A stretch of DNA of 7,011 nucleotides from DATCYZ01 sp036526195 (GTDB lineage: Bacteria; Pseudomonadota; Gammaproteobacteria; Burkholderiales; SG8-39). The DNA lies in assembly GCA_036526195.1 (NCBI GenBank), contig DATCYZ010000063.1, forward strand, positions 1-7,011, given 5' to 3'. A program made the position numbers and the translations under genes. Below the pieces are notes generated by a model. The model worked only from the letters and a program-made list of their open reading frames with translations, made no database searches and was not told the DNA's origin. Shown in pieces: positions 1-5,515 of the stretch. How positions within the stretch are numbered: the stretch's first letter is position 1; every line of letters starts with the position of its first letter.

Positions 1-4
1 CCAT
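1..4 (-). CDS. Start of the next gene after thiS, probably thiG (partial)
   Basis: Only the ATG (minus strand, positions 4-2) and one further base lie in the window, so the protein itself cannot be seen. A strong GGAGG ribosome-binding site sits 6 nt upstream, inside the end of thiS, and the gap from the thiS TGA to this ATG is 2 nt. In many proteobacteria the gene directly after thiS is thiG (thiazole synthase), which takes sulfur from ThiS-thiocarboxylate. That context is the only reason for the thiG guess. The start codon is well supported; the identity is inference. Confidence 0.5.
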
Positions 5-6
5 CT

Positions 7-207
7 TCAGCCTCCGCCCACCGCCACCACGATTTCCAGCCGGTCGCCCTCGGCGAGCCGCGTCGCGGCGTGCGCGCTCTTCGGCACGATCTCGCCGTTC
101 CTTTCCACCGCGACTTTCTTGCCCGCGACGCCGAGCCGCTCGATGAGGGTGGCGACATCGAGGGGGGCGTCGAAGCGGTGCGACTCGCCGTTGACCTGTA
201 TCTGCAT
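7..207 (-). CDS. thiS: Sulfur carrier protein ThiS, thiamine thiazole biosynthesis
   Basis: ThiS is a small ubiquitin-like (beta-grasp) cytosolic protein. Its C-terminal Gly-Gly is adenylated by ThiF and converted to a thiocarboxylate, which supplies sulfur to thiazole synthase ThiG. Read from the ATG at 207 the product is 66 aa, the usual ThiS length. It starts MQIQVNGE, has the typical central stretch VAVERNGEIVPKS (residues 32-44), an LAEGDRLEIV strand (51-60), and ends VAVGGG, keeping the essential terminal Gly-Gly. A start at 252 would add 15 residues (MPHCAHARLF...) that do not fit the family, so 207 is preferred. A weak GGAAA-type ribosome-binding site lies about 8 nt upstream. The gene is followed after 2 nt by another start codon, an operon arrangement. 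No TPP riboswitch is visible in the short leader. Identity is very likely from length, motifs and tail. Confidence 0.93.
   Translation of the reverse strand: MQIQVNGESHRFDAPLDVATLIERLGVAGKKVAVERNGEIVPKSAHAATRLAEGDRLEIVVAVGGG
11..15 (-). promoter_or_regulatory. Ribosome-binding site of the gene after thiS
   Basis: On the minus strand GGAGG lies 6 nt before the ATG at position 4. It is made by the GGC GGA GGC codons that encode the last three glycines of ThiS, so the signal and the functional protein tail share the same bases. Confidence 0.75.
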
Positions 208-226
208 GCGTGAATTTCCATCGAAA

Positions 227-235
227 AGTCTAGCA
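227..235 (-). promoter_or_regulatory. Possible extended -10 promoter for thiS
   Basis: The minus strand reads TGCTAGACT, an extended -10 (TGn) followed by TAGACT, 4 of 6 matches to TATAAT. It would place the transcript start near 220, giving a leader of only about 13 nt. No recognisable -35 box is seen. This is weak evidence, resting on one short motif. Confidence 0.25.
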
Positions 236-277
236 TGCGCGCAGTGCGGCACGCGCCGGCCGCGCGGGGTTTTCCGC

Positions 278-283
278 TAGAAT
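278..283 (+). promoter_or_regulatory. Candidate -10 box of the tRNA-Gly promoter
   Basis: TAGAAT matches TATAAT at 5 of 6 positions and lies 12 nt before the first base of the mature tRNA. The stretch after it (TTTGCGGCGCG) becomes GC-rich, as in stable-RNA promoters subject to stringent control. No clear -35 hexamer is present at the expected distance, near 255-260. Confidence 0.45.
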
Positions 284-294
284 TTGCGGCGCGT

Positions 295-368
295 GCGGGT
301 GTAGTTCAATGGTAGAACGGCAGCTTCCCAAGCTGCATACGAGGGGTCGATTCCCTTCACCCGCTCCA
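295..368 (+). tRNA. tRNA-Gly (anticodon CCC)
   Basis: A full 74-nt cloverleaf can be drawn, with the 3' CCA encoded (366-368). The acceptor stem GCGGGTG (295-301) pairs with CACCCGC (358-364), and the discriminator base is T365. The D-arm is 304-318. The anticodon stem GCAGC/GCTGC (320-324/332-336) carries loop TTCCCAA, giving anticodon CCC (327-329), which reads GGG glycine codons. The variable loop has 4 nt (337-340) and the T-stem is GAGGG/CCCTT (341-345/353-357). The overall sequence resembles E. coli glyU, the Gly-CCC gene. One oddity is that the T-loop reads GTCGATT (346-352), so the nearly invariant T54 is G (position 346). The rest of the fold is intact, so I call it a gene, with a note that this base may affect modification or stability. 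A T6 run (381-386) follows, but I see no clear terminator stem. Confidence 0.95.
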
Positions 369-459
369 GCGCGCCGCCGGTTTTTTACCGATCCGGACGA
401 AGTGCGCCACAGGGGCCCGAATGTTAAGATGCCCCGCATCATTTACCGACGGTTCGACG

Positions 460-473
460 CGGGCCTTTGCCCG
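460..473 (+). other. Small hairpin in the leader of the channel-like gene
   Basis: CGGGC and GCCCG form a 5-bp stem around a CTTT tetraloop. It lies 63 nt before the start codon at 537. A second weak pairing, ACGCAA (476-481) with TTGCGT (496-501), follows. There is no U-tract, so neither is an obvious terminator. Beyond these, the 369-536 spacer holds only the T6 run after the tRNA, a weak TAAGAT box at 425-430 and a ribosome-binding site. Confidence 0.3.
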
Positions 474-526
474 GCGACGCAAGGACCGTGCGACGTTGCG
501 TAACGGCACCGCAGCATCGATCTGAC

Positions 527-531
527 GGAGG
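527..531 (+). promoter_or_regulatory. Ribosome-binding site of the channel-like gene
   Basis: GGAGG lies 5 nt before the ATG at 537 and decides this start over other in-frame or overlapping candidates. Confidence 0.8.
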
Positions 532-536
532 CCCCG

Positions 537-2003
537 ATGGAATTCTCGACACTCGCTGGATCCCTTTCCGCCACCCTTGGCGCGCACCTGCCGGCCATTT
601 TCGGCGCGCTGGCGCTGTTCGCGCTCGGCTGGTTCGTCGCCGTCGCGGCGCGCGCCGCGACGCGGCGCATCGTTGCCATGCTGCGCATCAACACGCGCAT
701 CCGCGAAAGCACCGGAGAGGAGGTCGACGCCGAATCGCCGCTCGCCATCGGCGTGTTCTGGCTGGTGTTGCTGATTGCCCTGGTCGCCTCGCTGAACGCC
801 CTCAACCTCGAGGCCATCTCCGCGCCGTTTGCGCAACTGCTCTCGCAGATCCTCGGCTACGCCCCGCGCCTGATCGCAGGCACCGTGGTGCTGCTGGTGG
901 CCTGGATCTCGGCCACGCTGCTGCGCGGACTCGCCTCGCGCGCGCTCGCCGCCACGTCGCTCGACGAGAAGCTCGCCTCGGAGGCCGGCATGGAAGCCTC
1001 GGTGAGCCGCAGCCTGTCGGACGTGCTGTTCTGGGTGGTGATGCTGCTGTTCATCCCGGCGGTGCTCGCAGCCTTCGAGTTGCGCGGCCTGCTCGAGCCG
1101 GTGCAGAACATGCTCACCAAGTTCCTCGACCTGCTGCCGAACGTGTTCGCGGCCGCGGTCATTGCCTTTGTCGGCTGGCTGGTGGCGCGGGTGCTGCGCG
1201 CGCTGGTCACCAACCTGCTGGCGGCGGCGGGCGCGGACCGCGCCGGTCCCTCGATGGGCCTGTCCGAAGCGGTGCGCCTCTCGCGCCTCGCCGGCACCAT
1301 CGTCTTCATCTTCGTCTTCCTGCCCTCGCTGATCGCCGCGCTCGACGCGCTGAAGATCGAGGCGGTCTCGGGTCCGGCGACCGACATGCTGCGGCAGTTC
1401 CTGTCTGCCGTGCCGAACCTGTTCGCCGCGGCGGTGATCCTGGTGCTCACCTGGTACGTGGCGAAGTTCGCCACCGGGCTGCTCGCGCACCTGCTGCAGG
1501 GCATGGGCTTCGACAGCCTGCCGGAGAAGCTCGGCGTGAAGCCGGCGGCCGAGGGGCAGCTCAAGCCCTCGCAGATGGTCGGCGCGATCGCGCTCTTCTT
1601 CGCCATGCTGTTCGCCACGGTGGAGGCGGCGAGCCGGCTGGAGTTCATGCAGGTGAGCGGCATCGTCTCGATGTTCATCAAGTTCGGCGGCGACGTGCTG
1701 CTCGGCGGCGCGATCCTGGTGATCGGCTTCTGGCTGGCGAGCCTCGCGCAGGGCGCGGTGCTGCGCGCGAGCGGCGAGCGCAGTCCCGGCGTGGCGCGCA
1801 TCGTGCGCTTTGCCATTCTCGGCCTGGTGATCGCCATGGGCCTGCGCGCCATGGGCATCGCCGACGACATCGTCAACCTCGCCTTCGGCCTGGTGCTCGG
1901 CGCGGTGGCGGTGGCGGTGGCGCTCTCCTTCGGGCTGGGCGGTCGCGAGGCGGCCGGCAGGCAGATGGAGCACTGGCTCTCCAGCTGGCGCGACGGCAAG
2001 TAA
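537..2003 (+). CDS. Polytopic membrane protein of the 'conserved TM helix' (MscS-related) type
   Basis: This 488-residue inner-membrane protein consists almost entirely of membrane segments. I count about 11-12 hydrophobic helices arranged as a repeated unit. Each unit has a helix of the form L-x-x-x-P-x-hydrophobic...GW/AW followed by a basic patch. Units begin near residues 10, 97, 188, 281, 376 and 442 (for example LPNVFAAAVIAFVGWLVARV at 200-219 and VPNLFAAAVILVLTWYVAKF at 292-311). Each of the first five is followed by a second helix near 70-88, 160-180, 251-269, 347-364 and 420-436. Such repeats define the TM_helix family found in many proteins annotated as mechanosensitive channels. 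The C-terminus (GLVLGAVAVAVALSFGLGGREAAGRQ, 451-476, described here only by its Gly/Ala pattern) resembles the pore-lining helix of MscS, but no beta-domain follows. Channel activity is therefore inference. It heads a probable three-gene run; the next start is 33 nt downstream. Confidence 0.8.
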   Translation: MEFSTLAGSLSATLGAHLPAIFGALALFALGWFVAVAARAATRRIVAMLRINTRIRESTGEEVDAESPLAIGVFWLVLLIALVASLNALNLEAISAPFAQLLSQILGYAPRLIAGTVVLLVAWISATLLRGLASRALAATSLDEKLASEAGMEASVSRSLSDVLFWVVMLLFIPAVLAAFELRGLLEPVQNMLTKFLDLLPNVFAAAVIAFVGWLVARVLRALVTNLLAAAGADRAGPSMGLSEAVRLSRLAGTIVFIFVFLPSLIAALDALKIEAVSGPATDMLRQFLSAVPNLFAAAVILVLTWYVAKFATGLLAHLLQGMGFDSLPEKLGVKPAAEGQLKPSQMVGAIALFFAMLFATVEAASRLEFMQVSGIVSMFIKFGGDVLLGGAILVIGFWLASLAQGAVLRASGERSPGVARIVRFAILGLVIAMGLRAMGIADDIVNLAFGLVLGAVAVAVALSFGLGGREAAGRQMEHWLSSWRDGK

Positions 2004-2036
2004 GGCCGCGCCTCGCGGGACGCCCGGGCAGCGCAC

Positions 2037-2966
2037 ATGTCAGCGTCCCTTGAAGGCCGGCTGGTCGTCGCGATCTCCTCGCGCGCGCTGTTCGATTTCG
2101 AGGAGGAGAACCGTGTCTTTGATGCCGAGGGCGAGGCGGCCTACATCCGGCTGCAGTACGCGCGCCTCGACGTTCCGGCCAAGCCCGGCGTCGCCTTCCC
2201 GCTGGTGAAGAAGCTGCTGGCGTTCAACACGCCGGCGGCCGAGCGCGTCGAAGTGGTGATCCTCTCCAAGAACGACCCGGTGAGCGGCCTGCGCATCTTC
2301 CGCTCCGCGGTCTCGGCCGGCCTGAAGGTCGAGCGCGGCGTGTTCACCCGCGGGCGGGCGCCCTACCGTTACCTCGAGGCGCTGCACGCGAACCTGTTCC
2401 TCTCGGCAAACGAGGCCGACGTGCTGGACGCGCTTGCGGCGAGTTTTCCCGCGGCGCGCGTCTACCCCGCCTCGAGCCGCGATGCCGAGCGCCACGGCGG
2501 CGAGGTGCGCATCGCCTTCGACGGCGATGCGGTGCTGTTCTCCGACGAGGCGGAGCGCATCTACCAGCAGAACGGTCTGGAGGCCTTCACGCAGCACGAG
2601 GCGGCGCACGCGCTGCGGCCGCTGCCGCCGGGTCCCTTCAAGCCGCTGCTCGAGGCGCTGCACCGCCTGCAATCGGCCGCCGGCACCGAAGTGCCGATGC
2701 GCGTGCGCACCGCGCTGGTCACCGCGCGCAGCGCACCGGCGCACGAGCGCGCGGTGCGCACGCTGATGGACTGGAACATCAGCGTCGACGAGGCGATGTT
2801 CCTCGGCGGGCTGGACAAGGGCACCTTCCTCAAGGCTTTCGAGCCGGATTTCTTCTTTGATGACCAGAGCGGCCATGTCGAGTCGGCGCGCAGGCACGTG
2901 GCCACCGGTCACGTGCCTTCGGGCGTGGTGAACCTCGCCGCCGCTCGCACCGGGAGCAACGCATGA
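2037..2966 (+). CDS. Cytosolic 5'-nucleotidase (PF06189 / cN-I type)
   Basis: The predicted soluble enzyme has 309 residues and no signal peptide or membrane helix. Its family hydrolyses nucleoside 5'-monophosphates to nucleosides and phosphate. Recognisable conserved blocks run in order: VAISSRALFDFEEENRVF (11-28), KPGVAFPLVKKLL (49-61), VEVVILSKNDPVSGLRIF (71-88), LFLSANEADV (120-129), the HAD-like FDGDAVLFSDEAERIY (161-176, with D162 and D164 as likely metal/phosphate residues), PLPPGPFKPLLEALHRLQ (195-212), RTALVTARSAPAHERAVRTL (224-243) and FLGGLDKGTFLKAF...FFFDDQ (255-276). All main blocks of the family are present, so it looks intact. The ATG at 2037 has only a poor ribosome-binding site, 33 nt after the preceding stop, suggesting read-through translation or modest expression. 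The 3' end overlaps the next gene by ATGA. Substrate preference cannot be read from sequence. Confidence 0.9.
   Translation: MSASLEGRLVVAISSRALFDFEEENRVFDAEGEAAYIRLQYARLDVPAKPGVAFPLVKKLLAFNTPAAERVEVVILSKNDPVSGLRIFRSAVSAGLKVERGVFTRGRAPYRYLEALHANLFLSANEADVLDALAASFPAARVYPASSRDAERHGGEVRIAFDGDAVLFSDEAERIYQQNGLEAFTQHEAAHALRPLPPGPFKPLLEALHRLQSAAGTEVPMRVRTALVTARSAPAHERAVRTLMDWNISVDEAMFLGGLDKGTFLKAFEPDFFFDDQSGHVESARRHVATGHVPSGVVNLAAARTGSNA
2952..2956 (+). promoter_or_regulatory. Ribosome-binding site of the AsmA-family gene
   Basis: GGGAG lies 6 nt before the ATG at 2963, within the last codons of the nucleotidase gene. Together with the ATGA overlap (2963-2966) it indicates translational coupling of the two genes. 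Confidence 0.7.
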
Positions 2967-5251
2967 AACTCGTGAAATGGACCCTGTATCCCGTCCTCGG
3001 CGTGGTGGTGCTGTCAATCGTCGGTCTCGGCGTCGCCATGACCGTGGTCGACGGCGCCTTCGTCAAGGCGCGCGCGGCGCACTGGATGAAGGACGAGAAG
3101 CAGCGCACGCTGACGATCGAAGGCACACCGAATCTTTCGCTGTTCCCGGTGTTCCGGCTGTCGCTCGGCAAGACCACGCTCTCGGAGCCGAAGAGCGACA
3201 AGGTGTTCGTGTCCCTCGAGTCGATGGAGGTGGCGGTGCGCGTCATGCCGCTCCTCTCCGGCACGGTGGCGGTCGACACGCTGAACCTCGCCGGGCTCAA
3301 CGCCAACGTGGTGAAGGACAAGTCGGGCCGCATGAACTTCGCCGACCTCGCCGGACACGAGGCGCGCGAGTCGCACGACGCGGAGCCGCCGAACGTGTCG
3401 GTCGCCGGGGTGAACATCGATCGCGCGGGCCTGACCTACACCGACGAGGCGACCGGGCAGGTGGTCTCGGTGGGCGAGTTCAACCTGAAGACCGGGCGGC
3501 TGGACGAGAACACGCCGACCCCGGTGTCGATGAGCGTGCAGATCGGCGGGCGCAAGCCGGCGATCGACCTGAAGGCGAAGCTCGAGGGCGAGGCGCGCTT
3601 CAACCTGAAGCGCAAGGTGTTCGCGCTCTCGAAGCTGGATGCGCAGGTGATGGGCAGTGCCGCGACCCTGCGCGGGCTTGAAGTCCAGGCGCGCGGCAAC
3701 CTGTCGGCGGATGCCGGGCGGCAGGTCTACGCCGCGGAAGGCTTTTCGGTGGACGTGAAGGGCACGCTGGACCGCGACCAGCTCACCGCCTCGGTGAGCG
3801 CGCCCGCCCTGTCGATCACCCCGCAGAAGGCGAGCGGCCAGGCGGTCAAGGCGAGCGTGCTGGTCAAGGGGCCGCAGCGCAACGTGGACGCGAAGCTCGA
3901 CATGGCCGCGGTCGAGGGCAATGCCGCCGCGTTGTCGATTCCCTCGCTCAAGGTGGAACTCGATGCCGCCGCCGCCGGCAGTTCGGTCAAGGGCAGCATC
4001 GCCACGGCGCTGCAGGCCAACCTGAAGGACAGGGTGCTCGACCTGCCGAAGATCGTCGCCAGCCTGGCGATCACCAATCCGGCGATCCCGCAGAAGTCGG
4101 TGACGCTGCCGATCGAGGCGGCGCTGAAGCTCGACGCCGGCAAGGGTACCGGCAGCGGGCAGGTGCAGACGAAGTTCGACGACTCGACCATCCGGGCGAA
4201 GTTCGGCGCGACGAAGCTCGAGCCGGTCGTCGCCAGCTTCGACGTTGCCATCGACCAGCTGAACCTCGATCGCTACCTGCCGAAGGAATCGAAGGCCGAC
4301 AAGACCGATGCGAAGGTCGACCTATCCGCGCTCAAGGGGCCGACGGTCAACGGCAAGCTCGAGATCGGCAAGCTGCAGGCCAAGGGCGTGAAGCTGGAGA
4401 AGCTGAGTGCGGAAATGAAGCTCGCCAACGGCCGGCTCGAGATTGCGCCCTACTCGGCAAACCTCTACGGCGGCACCTTGGGCGGGGGGCTCGTCGCGGA
4501 CGCCAACGGCAACAGGATCGCGGTGAAGGAGAACGTCAAGAACGTCGACGTCGGCGCCCTGTTGCGCGACGCGGCGCAGAAGGACGTGCTCGAAGGGCGC
4601 GGCGACGTGACGCTGGATGTCACCACCGCCGGCGGCACCGTGTCCGCGCTGAAGAAGGCGCTCGCGGGGAACGCGAAGGTCACCATGCGCGAGGGCGCGG
4701 TGAAGGGCGTCAACCTCGCCGACAGCTTCCGCAACATCAAGTCCATCATGGGCTCGAAATCCTCCAAGCCCGACATGACGAAGAAAACCGACTTTTCCGA
4801 GATGGGCGCGAGCTTCGTCATCAAGAACGGCGTTGCGCGCAATGACGACCTCTCGGCGAAATCCCCGTTCCTGCGCCTCTCCGGCGCTGGCGACATCGAC
4901 ATCGGCAACAACCGCCTCGACTACCTCGCCAAGGCCTCGCTGGTGGCCACCTCCAAGGGCTCCGGCGGCGCCGACACCTCCAACCTCGCCGGCGTCACCG
5001 TCCCGGTCAAGCTCAGCGGCCCGCTCGATGCGCCCGACTGGAACATCGACTACAGCGCCCTCATCGCCGCCGGCGGGCTGGGCGTGGCCGGCGCCGTGAT
5101 CGGCGGTCCCGCGGGTGCCGTGATTGGCGGCGTGCGCGGACTGCTCGGCGGCGACAAGCCCAAGGACGGCGCGGCGAAGAAGGATGGGAGCCCCGAGAAG
5201 AAGGAAGAGGGCGGGATCGGCAGCAAGCTGAAAGGCTTGTTCGGGCGCTAG
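2963..5251 (+). CDS. AsmA family envelope protein
   Basis: The product has 762 residues, longer than E. coli AsmA (about 617). One N-terminal membrane anchor (residues about 8-29, after MKLVKW) is followed by a long beta-rich region that should lie in the periplasm. The N-terminal AsmA pattern is clear: LTIEGTPNLSLFPVFRLSLGKTTLS (50-74, described by its key P/L/G residues), then VMPLLSGTVAVDTLNLAG (94-111) and NVVKDKSGRMNFADL (115-129). The C-terminal AsmA module spans about 455-700 and includes SANLYGGTLGGGL (498-510), DVTLDVTTAGGT (548-559) and VPVKLSGPLDAPDWNIDY (680-697). Relatives (AsmA, TamB, YhdP) act in outer-membrane lipid homeostasis and phospholipid transport; that role is assigned by family. 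Downstream of the AsmA module is a glycine-zipper segment (704-730) and a Lys/Glu/Gly-rich tail ending KLKGLFGR. The start at 2963 overlaps the nucleotidase stop by 4 nt. Confidence 0.9.
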   Translation: MKLVKWTLYPVLGVVVLSIVGLGVAMTVVDGAFVKARAAHWMKDEKQRTLTIEGTPNLSLFPVFRLSLGKTTLSEPKSDKVFVSLESMEVAVRVMPLLSGTVAVDTLNLAGLNANVVKDKSGRMNFADLAGHEARESHDAEPPNVSVAGVNIDRAGLTYTDEATGQVVSVGEFNLKTGRLDENTPTPVSMSVQIGGRKPAIDLKAKLEGEARFNLKRKVFALSKLDAQVMGSAATLRGLEVQARGNLSADAGRQVYAAEGFSVDVKGTLDRDQLTASVSAPALSITPQKASGQAVKASVLVKGPQRNVDAKLDMAAVEGNAAALSIPSLKVELDAAAAGSSVKGSIATALQANLKDRVLDLPKIVASLAITNPAIPQKSVTLPIEAALKLDAGKGTGSGQVQTKFDDSTIRAKFGATKLEPVVASFDVAIDQLNLDRYLPKESKADKTDAKVDLSALKGPTVNGKLEIGKLQAKGVKLEKLSAEMKLANGRLEIAPYSANLYGGTLGGGLVADANGNRIAVKENVKNVDVGALLRDAAQKDVLEGRGDVTLDVTTAGGTVSALKKALAGNAKVTMREGAVKGVNLADSFRNIKSIMGSKSSKPDMTKKTDFSEMGASFVIKNGVARNDDLSAKSPFLRLSGAGDIDIGNNRLDYLAKASLVATSKGSGGADTSNLAGVTVPVKLSGPLDAPDWNIDYSALIAAGGLGVAGAVIGGPAGAVIGGVRGLLGGDKPKDGAAKKDGSPEKKEEGGIGSKLKGLFGR

Positions 5252-5311
5252 GAAGGCGTGAGCGCCAGCACCGCCGACAGCTTTTCACCGCCACCATCCG
5301 GTTCGACCCGA

Positions 5312-5360
5312 TCGCCCCTTTTCACCCGGACAGCTTCATCGTCCGGGTGAAAAGGGGCGA
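5312..5360. repeat. Long inverted repeat H1, perfect 20-bp stem
   Basis: Positions 5312-5331 pair without a mismatch with 5341-5360 around the 9-nt loop AGCTTCATC (5332-5340). The stem contains CCCCTTTTCACCCGG and its complement. No T-run follows on either strand, so it is not a classic intrinsic terminator. It starts 60 nt after the asmA-like stop codon. Its loop is complementary to the loop of the third hairpin. The right arm can alternatively pair with CTTTTCACC at 5281-5289. Confidence 0.9.
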
Positions 5361-5407
5361 AACTTCGCCTTCGATTGATGTCGACGTCGATCGAAGGCAA
5401 AGTTTCG
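5358..5407. repeat. Long inverted repeat H2, 23-position stem with TCGA tetraloop
   Basis: Positions 5358-5380 pair with 5385-5407: 20 Watson-Crick pairs, two T-G pairs (5376/5389 and 5379/5386) and one C/A mismatch (5366/5399), leaving tetraloop TCGA (5381-5384). The T-G pairs act as U-G wobbles only in plus-strand RNA; in minus-strand RNA they become A/C mismatches. The apical part also carries an off-centre 10-bp palindrome, TCGACGTCGA (5381-5390). Its first 3 bases are shared with the end of H1. Confidence 0.85.
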
Positions 5408-5408
5408 G

Positions 5409-5447
5409 CGCTTATCCGTTCACGATGAAGCCGTGAACGGATAAGCG
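5409..5447. repeat. Inverted repeat H3, perfect 16-bp stem
   Basis: CGCTTATCCGTTCACG (5409-5424) pairs perfectly with 5432-5447 around the 7-nt loop ATGAAGC (5425-5431). It follows H2 after a single base. The stem sequence is unrelated to H1, yet ACGATGAAGC (5422-5431) is the exact reverse complement of GCTTCATCGT in H1 (5333-5342). No T-run is present on either side. Confidence 0.88.
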
Positions 5448-5473
5448 GCGACCTGGTTAGAAGCAAAAGAACC

Positions 5474-5490
5474 GACGCGAGTAAAGCGTC
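5474..5490 (-). terminator. Possible terminator of the minus-strand membrane gene
   Basis: On the minus strand, 25 nt after the stop at 5516, GACGC and GCGTC form a 5-bp stem with a 7-nt loop, followed by the T-rich stretch GGTTCTTTTGCTTC. The stem is short and the T-run is interrupted, so this is a weak candidate. The large hairpins further downstream could also act on this transcript. Confidence 0.35.
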
Positions 5491-5515
5491 TGCCGTGCGT
5501 CAACTGCAGCAGCGC

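Noticed and set aside
208..294. TPP riboswitch upstream of thiS
   Set aside because: The spacer is only 87 nt and shared with the tRNA promoter; I see no CUGAGA-type THI-box core on the minus strand.
369..386. Rho-independent terminator after the tRNA
   Set aside because: There is a T6 run at 381-386, but the GC-rich bases before it do not form a convincing stem.
357..2036. Long minus-strand open frame opposite the channel-like gene
   Set aside because: It is an antisense shadow of a GC-rich gene: its product is rich in Arg, His, Glu and Gln repeats with no domain, while the plus-strand frame has a strong ribosome-binding site and clear membrane repeats.
2040..3017. Minus-strand open frame opposite the nucleotidase
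   Set aside because: The plus strand encodes all conserved blocks of PF06189; the antisense product is Arg/Gly/Ala-rich with no motif.
5311..5331. Attachment-site duplicate of the tRNA-Gly 3' end
   Set aside because: CGAT, CCCTT and CACCCG occur in the same order as in the tRNA T-arm and acceptor, but with insertions between them. No integrase or foreign gene lies between, so chance is more likely.
5312..5447. Integron attC site or REP/BIME element
   Set aside because: No RYYYAAC/GTTRRRY core pair is present, and the stems are longer and more perfect than typical REPs, without the usual GTAG-type head. A different palindromic family remains possible.
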